Shown here: positions 1 through 11,900 of the stretch, in pieces
Layout: the number at the start of each line of letters is the position of its first letter
Numbering within the stretch: the stretch's first letter is position 1
NCBI GenBank assembly: GCA_958450365.1
Contig: CAUEEP010000100.1
Coordinates: 62,001 to 126,000 of the forward strand
Direction of reading: 5' to 3'
Origin: Mesorhabditis belari
Taxonomy: Eukaryota; Nematoda; Chromadorea; Rhabditida; Rhabditidae
DNA: 64,000 nucleotides
Notes under the pieces: model-generated
Told to the model about the DNA's origin: nothing
Database searches by the model: none
Seen by the model: the letters and a program-made list of their open reading frames with translations, nothing else
Made by a program: the position numbers and the translations under genes

Positions 1-1010
1 AATGGTCTTTGGACTAAACCAAAGCTGAAACAAAGCTGGAGCTTTAGGCTTAATTCTGGCCGTTTATGACTTGAAGATTGGTCATACTTTAACCAATCTG
101 GATCCCTAATCTCTACAAATCTTAAGTTTAAGTTAGATTTTTCTTTGAGTCCTCTCGTTTCTTTATTCTATTATTGTTTCTATTCTATTGTTTATCATTT
201 GACGAAGTCTGCTAGAAGTTTAGAAGTTTAGAGTTTAGTTTTAAAGTTTAGATGATTCAGTTTTAGAAATTTCTTTCATTTTCGGCGTCATTTCATTCTC
301 CCAGCTCTTAAAACTTTAAAGCCGAATAGCTCGCGTTTCCAGAGTCTTTGGCAAATGATTTTTTAAAGATTCATGATCTCCGTGATTGACTCTATAAGAT
401 CCACATAGGCTCAAAGCCTTTCCGAACGTCAAGTTTGGATGATTACCTTGTAAACACGTGCCGAGCTGGACTCCTGGGCTCCCGAACTAGCCATGAGCCC
501 GGATAATCTAAAAATCAATTAGGCTCAATTCTGGCCACTCTAGAACCAATCAAAACCAAGCCAACAGTGCCCACAAACAGTCCGACTCATTCTATAGAAG
601 GGTTGCCCTTAGGCACGTCCCGAGTCCCGTCCTGAAGCTCCCCCTCCACAGGCTAAGAGAAATTGTATCATCCTCCTCTTCTCCTCTTCTTCTTTCCCCT
701 TTCCCGTCTTTTCGATATTCTTCATCTAGGATCCCAAAAATAGATACCCCTTCCCAGTTTCCATTTATTCTCTTTCTTTTCCCTTTTCTTTTTCCCTTTT
801 TGGCCTCTTCACCCTACCAGGGTCCCTAGATAGCTTTTCCCGTTTTTTCTTTTTTTTTTGCCTCTTTTTGTTCTCGTTTTCCCCAAGACTTCTTTGGTTT
901 TGAAAGTTTTCTGTTTTATCTATGAACTCTAGTTTCGTTTATGACTTGATCTAGATCTCTAGATCTTGCTCAAAACTAGATTCGGTTTTCTAAACAATGG
1001 CGAAGCTATC

Positions 1011-1234
1011 TTAGCTCTAGCCTAGCTTAGCCTTAGCCTAGCTTAGCCTTAGCCTAGCTTAGTCTAGCCTTAACCCTAGCCTAGCCTAGCCTACCCTAGC
1101 CTTAGCTCTAGCCTACCCTAGCCTGGCCTTAACCATAGCCTACCCTTAGCCTTAACTCCAGTCTAGCCTGGCCTTAACCATAGCCTAGCCTAGCCTAGCC
1201 AGGCCTTAGCTATAGCTTACCCTTAGCCTAGTCG
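1011..1234. repeat. Degenerate CTAGCC/CTTAGCC minisatellite
   Basis: Six- to twelve-base units such as CTAGCCTTAGCC repeat with many point variants. They resemble but do not equal the GCCTAA telomere unit. Confidence 0.8.
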
Positions 1235-1782
1235 TAGCTGAGCTTTTAAATATGTAGATTTGAAGTAAAACTTGTAGAAGTGACAAAAAGGTCTTTATAG
1301 AGTGTCTTCCTTTCAAGTAATCCTTTCAAGCTTCTTTCTAAACCAGCCTTGTAATCTAACGGCTTGCAGTAGCTTGCATGCTTTTCTCTAAAGCGAACAG
1401 CCGTTAGTTGACAATTTCGAGCCCGACTCGAGCCAAATTTCTTGCTCTTTTTCATAAAAATTTTGTTTCTTTGCTAGATCGAGTTAGAGAGTTTTAGTTA
1501 ACAGTTACTACAGTTATTAGCTTTCAAAAGCATAAAAAAGTAATAAAACTGGCTGAACAATTGAAAAAAGCCGTTTTGAGAATACTAATACTTGAGTTAT
1601 ACTTGACTTGCTAAAAAAGATTTCTTACGAGAATTTATTCAAGTAATTACTCGAGAGGATCTACTCTTTAGAGTCAAAGTTAGCCTAAAAAAAATCACAG
1701 AATTAAAATTTCTGCAGAGAAAGAAGAGAAGAAAGAAGAAAAAGAAAATCTTGCCAAAATTCATTTTTTTACTGACTTTGGT

Positions 1783-1943
1783 GACCATTTTAAACCATTT
1801 TGAATCATTTTGAACTATTTTGAATCATTTTGAACTATTTTAAATCATTTTGAACTATTTTAAACGATTTTGGACCAATTTAAACGATTTTCGACCAATT
1901 TTAAACCATTTTGAACCATTTTGAAACAATTTTAACCATTTTC
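1783..1943. repeat. 11-bp ATTTTGAACT tandem repeat
   Basis: About fourteen imperfect copies of an 11-base unit (ACCATTTTGAA, ACTATTTTGAA, ATCATTTTGAA). Non-coding. Confidence 0.8.
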
Positions 1944-2260
1944 CATGTCCAAATCTCTTTTTATAAATTTCATATCAATAAAAACAACCATTTCCCTTAA
2001 CGATTTACTTAACCAGATTGTTTTTCTTTTGATTTTATCAATCATTTTCCCCATTTCCGCATTAATTTCTTCAATTCTCAGGGTTGTCTCCGTTTCGCCA
2101 CATCCTCGTTGCAATCATCGCCCCAAAATGAGCATAGAGCGGTAGCCCGGAATACAGGTGAAAAACTAGGCGACTACGTAATATCCAATAGACATAAAGC
2201 TAAAGAAACTAAAGCTTTAAAAAGATAGATGTGACTTTGTTATGCAAATTTTACCAAATG

Positions 2261-2340
2261 ATTGTAAAATGGCAAAAAAAGTCGATTTTCGATTAAGGGA
2301 AAATGATGAAATATCGACTTTTTTTACCAGTTTTCAATCA
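2261..2340. repeat. Short hairpin (foldback)
   Basis: GATTGTAAAATGGCAAAAAA at 2261 is the near reverse complement of the stretch ending at 2340, giving arms of about 27 bp around a loop of about 27 nt. No precursor-RNA features beyond the fold can be judged from sequence alone. Confidence 0.55.
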
Positions 2341-2714
2341 TCTTTTTCTAAGCACTGGTTAATGCTAAATAGATGTGTTATAGCTCAAAATATCAGCCAT
2401 TTTCTCTACTTTAATTTGATACCAAAGAGCACAAAAAGAAACGCACTAGTGTCAAGATGCGAGTGTTTGTTTGAGAGTAAACTTCGACCAACGACGCTCC
2501 TATAGTGGAGCTCTTTTATTAGAGTTTTTACGGTATTCAAATTTTAATTTATGCTCAAATTTTGCATTCCACTTGTCAGATAGAAGTTGAAAAGAGTTTC
2601 AAAACAATTTTTTTCAAATTTCAATCGAAACTAGTTGGAACTAGGACTTCAAAATAGTCAGTTTTACTTAAAGCGATCGGCAAAATGATCGGCGATCGGC
2701 AAATTGACTCAACA

Positions 2715-2838
2715 ATTGCTGCAAATTGCTGCAAACTGCTGCAAGCTGCTGCAAACTGCTGCAAACTGCTGCAAACTGCTGCAAGCTGCTGCAAACTGCT
2801 GCAAACTGCTGCAAACTGCTGCAAACTGCTGCAAACTT
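2715..2838. repeat. GCTGCAAACT 10-bp minisatellite
   Basis: About twelve copies of GCTGCAAACT (some GCTGCAAGCT). The array keeps several frames open on both strands (glutamine/alanine/cysteine-rich), but these are repeat artefacts. Confidence 0.9.
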
Positions 2839-2939
2839 TAAATCCGAGCTTTTCCGAAGAAAAACTGCAATGAAATGGATAAATTTCATGCATTTTTACA
2901 AAGCTGACATTTTAGAAAATCATAAATTCACTAAAATTT

Positions 2940-2947
2940 TTCCAGAA
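2940..2947 (+). promoter_or_regulatory. Splice acceptor just before the dgk-1 start codon (cis or spliced-leader)
   Basis: TTTTTCCAG ends at 2945 and the first ATG follows two bases later. In nematodes this spacing is typical of spliced-leader addition, but an unseen upstream exon would look the same. I found no convincing donor exon in the window. Confidence 0.5.
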
Positions 2948-5900
2948 ATGGCGGCAGAAGGCCACAATGTGGACGGGACTCTGCTCGAACTGGGAAGAGA
3001 TCATGGACATTACTTTCAGAAGTTTGTGAATGAATTGAGATTACGGCAAAGTATAGTACTACTGATATCGTATTTCTGAGCATATCCTGCTCTGATTGCT
3101 CTGATTTTCAGTGCTCCAGAAGCGCTGCGTTTACAAAAGCTGAGCGCAAAGTTCGACTTGAACATGTGTAGACTTAAACCAAGGTTTTTTCGGATCTACT
3201 TTGGATTAAGACATTTTTTTTATTATCCTAGGTGTTTAGCAATTACATTATTCAAAAAAAACGAAATCATGACAAATAAAATAGGTAAATCTTGTGCTTT
3301 TAAGACTTGAAAATATTATGCCGATTTATAACGACATCTTTTTTTCTAAAAGAATTGCCAAACGCCTGACTTATTATCAAAATCTTAAGTGTTAAATAGA
3401 AATATAAAGCCCTTAATCTTGGCTAAATTTTGGTATAAAAAGTTTCCCGATTGGAGTTATACAACTCATTTTACAAGTGCTTGAATGAGCGCTAGTCGAA
3501 ATCTCACCGGCGAATTTGTAATTTCGCCGCTTTTCTACATTTGGGCAGTTTTTAAAAGTGACAAGTGTTATATCGATAGTTGTGGCCCGCAATCTTGGCT
3601 ACATTTTGGTATTAAAAACTTCCCGATTGGAGTTATATAACTCATTTTACAAGCGCTTGAATGAGCTCAAACTCTCTCCGGTAATATACCATTTTTGAGA
3701 ACCCCCAAGCGCCAAGTTTTCTCAGCTTTCTCAGCCTTAACCAATTGCTATTTTTTTTAGGTCTAAAATTTTGTCTACCAGCAGAGAATAACTATTTCTG
3801 TTTGTAAACAAAAGCAGAGGAACCAAATTCCTATGGAAAGGAACCAAATCTATAGAGCAATGGAACCAAATATGTAGAGAAAAGGAGCTAAAATCTGTAG
3901 AGAAAAGGAACTAAAATCGGTAGAGAAAAGGAACCAAATCTATACAGAAAAGGAATCAAATCCTTAATTTGTAAACAAAATCTCCGAAGAATCGGCGAAG
4001 AAAACTGAGAAAACGGAGGTGAAATTTGGTTGAACTTGAAATTTTCCCATGTTCACTGTATTTGAATTTAAATGAATTCATTTCTTTTTCAGAAAAACCT
4101 TCACCAAGCCCACTTATTGTCATCATTGTTGCGAGAAAATCTGGGGAATGCTCACCCAAGGATACGTTTGTGAAGGTAAACCTCTCAAATAACTCAATGT
4201 TTCCTTTATCTTAGCTCAAATTCCTTTATCAGCTTTGATACAAATCTCATTGTTGTCTCAAATAAAGCTCAAATCTCAAATAAATCTCAAATAAATCTCA
4301 AATAAAGCTCAAATCTCAAATAAAGCTCATAGTTGAGACTCAGTTCTGTTAAAAATTCAATCATAAAAACGTTTTCAGTGTGCAATTTCGTCTGTCACGA
4401 GAAATGCATGAAAACGGTGGTCTCCTATTGCAGTGGAGTGGCTCTGCAGCTTATAAAGGTTTCTTTTAATGTTTAGATATTCATTTTAAACATCGAATCA
4501 CTACAACAAAGGCTAAGTAGACTTTTAAGCAGTCTTGTAAAACTTTTAAGCTCCAAAATCTTGCATAAAATAGACTAAACTGTGTTAATTACCAGACATG
4601 GAAAAATTCCAAGCCAAGCCTAATTCCATCTTCGTTTTCTCGGCCGTTTCTTAACCGATTCCTCTGAAATTTTCTCTACAAGCTCAAAAGGACGATTTCT
4701 ATCTGTAGACAAAATCTCAGAGCAATCAGCCAAGAAACGGCCGAGAAAACGAAGATGGAATTAGGCTTGGCTTGGAATTTTTCCATGTCTAGATCGTTCT
4801 GTATCTAAAGATAGTGAATTGCGCGCAAAAAGTCACAGTTACCAATCATTTTTCAATATTACTTTTCCTAGAACCCCGTCGCTCACATGTGGAGCGAACC
4901 CGGGCATATTAAGCGCAAATTCTGCAACGTTTGTCGCAAGAGGACCGAGGATTCGACGAGTATCGAGTGTGAGGGTAAGTGAATATCTTTTTCAATGACA
5001 AACTAAGTACTTACTTCTGGCCAATCACCCTGCTTGGCAACTCGAGCCACTGTCCCCGTAGCCCTAGATTGAGCTACTCTAGCTACTATTGAGCTAATCC
5101 CAAGTGAAATCAAAGGAGCAATCCCGGGTAGAGCCCCGAGTAGAGCCACCATAGTCCCTAAACTTGGCAAAAGGGCCACCGTAGTCCCTAGACTTAGCAA
5201 AATGGCCATCGTAACCGGCTACCGTAACCCAATCCTAAGCTAGGTAAAGCTTGGTAGCAAAGGTAGCTACCAAGCTTTACCGATTCGACTTAAGCCTACC
5301 GCTAAGTTACTCAAGTATCAGACTTGTTTCAGTCTCAGAAAGCACCCCCAAAACCGATGCTACCGTAACCCCGAGCCTGACAATGCCGCTACCTTAATTC
5401 TCGACTAGGTGCTCCTATACTGGCTAGATCCTAGATCGTACACTAAAATCTAGGCTACCGTAACCCCTGAAGCCTTAGAGCTAAGGCACCGTACTCTTGA
5501 ACTGGTTTACCGAAGCACTAAACTTTTCCAATAACTCAATCGATAGTGAATTTTCAGTCTGCGAGTACTACGTGCACGTCGATTGCCATGATTTAGCGGT
5601 CTCCGATTGCAAAGAGGCGGCAACATATGTGCCCAGTCTTGATAAGGTCGGTTACAAGAATATAGCATGTACAAAGTACCGTACAGTACAAGAAAACATC
5701 ATCTACAAAGTACCGTACAATGAGCACGATTCAGCCCAGCTTCTTCCAAAGGGCTAGCTTTCTGGAGCTGGCTTCTGGAGCTGGCTTCTGGAGCTGGCTT
5801 CTGGAGCTGGCTTCTGGAACTGGCTTCTGGAGCTGGCTTTCTTCTAGCTGTTCTTGTTCTTTTTCTAGCTTAAACTCAGTAACCTGTGTCCTAAATAGTC

Positions 5901-8900
5901 AAGTACTTTTCTTAAAGTTCCCCATTTTTTAACTCTACAACTCTTTCATTCAAATTTCTCACCAGAAAAGTTCATTATCCATCTTCTATCCCAAAAATGA
6001 TCCCAACTTCTTTGTCCATTGTGTCAAAAGAGAATTTTCTTTTTTTTCCAGAGACTCTTTGTGATCCCATGTGATGCTATGTGTGAAAGTGAAAAAAATT
6101 GAAAAAGTCAAATTGAGAAAAAGAACCAAACGGACTTAGTCTTTAAAGAAAAGGGGACAACGGATGGGGGAAGGGGCTTAGTGTGGCTAATTGGAAGGAG
6201 GGAGAGGAGGGGAAGCAGCAAGAGGAATTCTCAACAATTGTTACAAGGGGTTTTTCGAGAATGAAAACATTTGAAATTTCAATAGATAGATAAATCATAG
6301 ATTTCAATCATAGATTTCAATGTTATCTAATGTAGCAGAACTAGAACTGGAACTGGAACTAATTGTAAGTACAGGCTCGATCTAACGATTCTGTCGGGAC
6401 CGTGAAATGGAATTGTTACATCGAAAATCGTTAGATCGAGAGTCGTTATATCGAGAGTCGACTGTCCGCCGATGAAGAAGAACTCTGAGATTTCCTAGAG
6501 CCTGCAAACAGGACCAGATCTAGTGCTGGCTTGTGACTAGGACTTTCGTAAACTAGGACTGCACCTAGGCCCGAGTAAAGATTGAGTACCCGAGCTTTTT
6601 CTAGATAACTTGCTACGCTACTCTGGATAACTACAGAGCTCTACAGAAAATAGAAAGATGAAAAATAGCAAAGTTCTAAAGTTCTGACCAGGAAAAATTG
6701 AGTTAGCAGCGCGAGAAGCGTCTTCTTTTTCAACTGGCTCCTATCGCTCTCTTTTAAATCCAAAATTTACGTCTTATGGCTCAATCGAAAGCTGAATGTG
6801 TTGTGAATCAGGAAAAAATGAAATTAAGCTAAAAAATTAGCTTTTAAAGCGTTTTTATGAATGTATTTGAAGGGTTGATTTTTAAAAAAGCGGAAAACCG
6901 TTTTTGTTTTGCCGTTTCCACCTTTTAAGCGGTTTTCATATAGTAAACCGACATTGAAACTTGTTTTTTCTGAAATCTACGTAGGATTTTATCCTAGAAA
7001 ACATCAAATTCAGGTTTTACATGCTTAAAATATCTCATTTTATGCGATTCAAACTGAAAACTTTCTTTGCGAGGCAAGCTAAATGCAAATTCGGAAAGGG
7101 AACTAATTTACGAGAAGACTAGAGGATCAAAATTGAAATTTTCCTGTAATCTGATGCCAAATCAATCATTAAATGGGTACCAAATTGTTCAGAAGTCATA
7201 AGATCAAAAATCCAATCTAAACCATTGTTGCAAGTGCAAAACAAGCTTTTTTTTTCTTCAACACTCACAAGATTTTCAGCAAATTCTCAAGAGGAAACGA
7301 ATTCCACACAAAACAAATCCGATTTTGTGTCCTTTTCCCTCAAAAAAAAGTGATGTCTTCTCCCTAAATGACGTCACTTTTTCCTTTCTCGAGTCTTTGA
7401 CGCTCAATTTTTCCTTGCAATCCCCTTTTTTTCGACTCATATCCCTCAAATTTCGTGAAAAATCTTCTTCTTCTTTAAAAGTAAAGTGAAAAAGCATTAA
7501 GATTTAGATAAGGGATTGGCTAAATGTAGTTTGAGCTCTCGATTTTCTTGCAATAATATTGGGTTGGGGAGATCCTACCACGAAAGAGGAATCCGCAAAT
7601 TACCTGTAAAATGGGCAGAAGTCGTCAATAATAATGGAAATGATTTGGAATGAATTCATGGTTTTATTTTCAATAAATTTTAGTTCAAAGTCCGGCAGTT
7701 TTCAATTCACCAACCCGATTTATCAAAAAAGCTGCTCGATACGAAATTATGCAAAGTGGAAAATTTGATTACGATTATATTCCAATTTTTCGCTTTAGGG
7801 AATATTCCCCATGTTTCTCCTTCAATAATTCAAATCTTGAACTTGAGTCTTCTTGGATTTGTTAGTCTAGTCTAGTCAAATTAGTCTAGTAAAAGTATTA
7901 ATGTCTCTTAAAAGCTTTCCTTATTTGCCGACGCTTTCCTTATTTGCCGACGCTTTTCTTATTTGCCGACGCTATTAGGGCTTGTAGCCTAATCTAGACA
8001 TACGCACTATAAACTATCGACTAAAACTATTGGGTTGGGGAGAATGAGTCGGCGCCGAAAATCAAAAAAACGTGTAAAACTTCTATTCGACTTCGTCAAA
8101 TAATATGCGTTTGATATGAGTAGAATGGTTAACTAATTCTCTACAAAATCACATTTAAAAGAAAATTCAAACAGCGCCTCCGCTCAAGAAAAGCCATTTT
8201 TTCACAAAAACTACAAACTGTGATCTAGAAAAAACCATTGGTGGGATCTTCCTGCAAATTTGGCAACTTAAGTAATTGAATGTGCTCTATCTTTTTTTAT
8301 ATAAACACCAAAGAAGGTTTATGTGAAAGAAACTGTTCAAATGATGAGTCGGACTCTTTGCCATTTTAACCAGCTGCGTTTGGAAGTTCATAAACTCCAC
8401 GAAAGAAAAGCTTTGTGGAATCTCTCAAAAGTGATTTTGTAGAGAAATAGTGGATCCTTTTGATGAAACCAAACGTATGTTTAAAGAAGGCTTTATGTGT
8501 GCAAAAAGTCCCTTTAAAGTTTGGCGCCGACTCATTCTCCCCAACCCAATAGCGAGAATTCGCTAGAAAGTGAAGGCTTTGGCGCCAATTCGGCTCAAAG
8601 TACACTACGAGTATGATTTTGGCTGAATGGAAGAAAAACCTTGCAAAGAAATTATAGAATTGTGCAATTGAGCAAGTGCATCAAGAGGCGCTTGTAAAAC
8701 TTGTAAGACTTGGCAGAGCCGCCAAAAAGACTGTAAAACACTTGACTCCTTTTTTTCAGGCAGCCCAAGCCCAGTACCATCACATGCGAGAAGGGAATCT
8801 GCCCCGAGACAGCAAATGTGTCGTCTGCAAAAAGGTTTGTGACTAGAATAATATAAATACATTTATTCACATGAATAATATGGCAAAAACAATACAATAC

Positions 8901-11900
8901 AAAAGCCCGTAAGCCCTAAATGTAAGGAAGAACAAAACCCAAAAAAAGAATCAGAGCGGGAATGAACCCTTGACCTCTCAACTAAGAAACAAGGCTTTTA
9001 GCCAGTCGGCCATAGCTACTGTGGCCATAGCTAATTTGTTTGTAATTTGTTAATAGACTGGCTCCAGTAATTTGTTAATAGACTTGCTTACCAGTCAAAA
9101 TTAGAAGAAAACAAAAACTCGCTACGAAGGGTTTTGCCTGAATCTTTTGAGGAGAATTTCTTGTCGCCGTGGCGCAGTCGGCAGTGCGCCTGGCTACAGC
9201 CCACATGAGCCGGGTTCGACTCCTAGTTGTGTTGTGACTTTACTTTTTTAAAAAAACGAAATACCAGCTGCACAACTATATAGAATTCTAAGTCTAGCAA
9301 ACTAAAAATCATATAAATCGGCCCACGAGGAGCCGAGAAATCGCGAGTATAGACGGACGGACAGACAGACAGACACTTCCATTTTATATAGTCGATGGAT
9401 GCAGTGTGAAACCAAGTGCCATTTTTCAGGTTTGCTCCTCGAGCGAGTGCCTAGCGGGGATGCGATGCGAGTGGTGTGGGCAAACGGTGAGACTTGAACT
9501 TCTCTTGTCTTCTCTTGTCTTCTCTTGTCTACTCTTGACTAGCAAAATCTCTTAGTCTACTTGACAGCACTAAACGGAGAACTTGAGGACTAAAAACAAA
9601 GCTAGAAAGCTGATCTTTGTCATTACTTTTCAAGCACTTGTACAAAGATTATTGTTCAGCATTTGCGCAATTCAGTGGTTCGACTAGGTGCCTAAATCAA
9701 GCTAAAGAGTTACCAAAACTTATCTTATCTTAGAATAGAATAGCTTAGAGTTTATCAAAACTAATTTAGCCTTGAATCACTTTAATAAAAGTTCTGTTTG
9801 TATCCCGAACAAAAGAAACCAACTTTCACGAAAATTCTGACTAAATAAGAAAAGAGGCGTCCTTATATACGCACGAAATTTTCTAGAGTACGATATTTCT
9901 GGTGTCCTATTAGATTGCGGCTTTTTGGTGACTTGTCGTCACAGGCTTACGGAATAGCTAAAAGAAAATAGCAATACTAGGCCCGGAGATTACTTCCATT
10001 AGATCCGGATTACTATTTTTGTGTGATCTTCCTTTAAAAACGATTATAATTCACAAATTTCCAGGCGCACGCGCTCTGCTACCGCCAAATGCACGAAATG
10101 TGCGATTTGGGTCTCCTGCAAAAGATCATGCTTCCGCCGAACTCGTTAACGATCCCACGAAACGAGCTCCCGATGGAAAAACTCCTGAATATCACGGCTT
10201 CCGAGCAAACGGCCGCCCGTAAGGGTCACTGGTCTTACCCATCCTTCTACCACATTTATCTATGATTTTGTAGATTCATTCATTGAGATTGAGTCTTTTT
10301 TGAGAATCCTAGATGAAAATGAGATCTAATTATAAGCGCTAGGGACTTTTTACAGTAAGTTGATTACAGTAATTAGCTAAGCGGTGATCCAGCTACTCCT
10401 GAAACCTGAATTGAAAGCTGGGAACTGAATCCTGAAGCTAGTCCTGAAGCTAATCCTGAAACTAATCCTAAAGCTAATCCTAAAACTAGTCCTGAAGCTA
10501 ATCCTGAAACCGAATACAGTAATAGGCCTAAATCTTACAGTATAGTTTATTCGACTTACAGTAGCCTACACCACAATTACCGTAATCCTCAGAGTCTACG
10601 CTAAGCTAATGACCTAGTTACCGTAATCCAGACCCTTGTTAAACTATGGCACAGTTACAGTAACCCAGAGATTGACCCGGCTACCGTAATCCGTCCTGAA
10701 ACCGTAGTCTATCCTGATATAGTCCTAGATCTAACTACAGTAGCCCGGTAACTCTTGTCATTGTTTAGAAATTGAATGCTAAGTTTCGTTAGAATTATTC
10801 TACAAACCGATTTGACTTACGGTAGCTTTCCCATGACTTAAAAGACCCACATTTTTCACTGGTTATCGGACATTTGATACGCGCCCCCGCCCCTTTTGCC
10901 ATTGTCTAACTTTGAGCTCAAATATCTTGGCTTTGGGCTATCTAATTTCAATATTCTTTGTATCATTGGATGCGTCAAGTCTTTCTCTATCGATTGGTAC
11001 AAGAACTATTTCAATTGAACAGCCTAAAACCAAGAAATTTGAGCTCAAAGTTAGCCAATGGCAAAGGTGGCGAATGTCCCACAATCTTTTGCACTACCGT
11101 AATCCGTAATTATCGCATGAAGCTCCGATAGTAGTGATTTGTCTGTTTTTGCCCAAAGATTAGATCTATACCTTTATAGATTGAATTTTAGTTGAATGTT
11201 GAAGTTGTTTTTTTTAAAACAAGACACTTTCAGTCTCTTCACCGTGCAAGATCACCGCCGACGATGTCTCATCGGGAGGAGATGAAACGAAAGAAAAAGA
11301 GGATTATGAGGTGAGTGAGGGGGAGAAGATTCGATATCAGAAAGTACATAGAAACTGTTAGCTCTTTTTCTAATAGGTTTTAGAGCATAAAATCTCGTAT
11401 AGTAAACGGAATCCGAAAGAAAAGATGACTTTATCGGTGACTAGTACGCCACGACTTGTACAAACTGATCCTGATAGTACACCCGTTCAGTTAAATAACT
11501 AAATACTCATACAAACAAAATTTCCTATAAAACATAAACAACACTTTCTTTCTCATTTCGCTGCTTACAATCTATTTCTCGCCTTAGTTTTCCTTAATTT
11601 TGTTCGTCGAGTCTCTAACGGTCGATTTGATGTAACAAAATCTAATCTTAGGCTTTAGTAAATCCAGAAACTATGCCTTATCATTTAAATTTGTCATTTC
11701 CCCGGCTTGAGCTGCGCTAGTGAAAATCCTTAGTCGAAAATGTAGAAAAGCGGCGACATGACAAATTCGCTGGTGAGGTTCCGACTAGCGCTCATTCAAG
11801 CGCTTGTAAAATGAGTTGCATAACGCTAATCAGGAAGTTTTTGGTAGAAAAATGTAGCCAAGATTACGGGCTACAATTCCCTATATAACATTTGACATTT

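Larger units (their letters stand above)
1..2947. other. Region upstream of dgk-1, no supported gene
   Basis: I see no convincing coding exon here. The stretch holds pyrimidine-rich low complexity (about 660-900), a CTAGCCTTAGCC-type minisatellite (1011-1234), an 11-bp ATTTTGAACT-type repeat (1783-1943), a small hairpin (2261-2340) and a GCTGCAAACT minisatellite (2715-2838). A fragment at about 375-440 (TATAAGATCCACATAGGCTC) belongs to the same family as the arms of the inverted repeat at 49415-50364. The dgk-1 promoter may lie here, but I recognise no motif. Confidence 0.6.

Noticed and set aside
2621..3079. Gln/Ala/Cys-rich frames around the 10-bp repeat, one reading into dgk-1 exon 1
   Set aside because: Repeat artefact. 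The splice acceptor at 2945 separates the array from the dgk-1 start.
7558..7575. ATTGGGTTGGGGAGATCC, resembling the MITE left end
   Set aside because: Matches only the first dozen bases and no partner end is found nearby; too short to call an element.
8366..8605. Frames inside the mariner-like MITEs (also 63543-63998) as possible transposase
   Set aside because: No DDE-type motif or helix-turn-helix recognisable; the element is too short to be autonomous.
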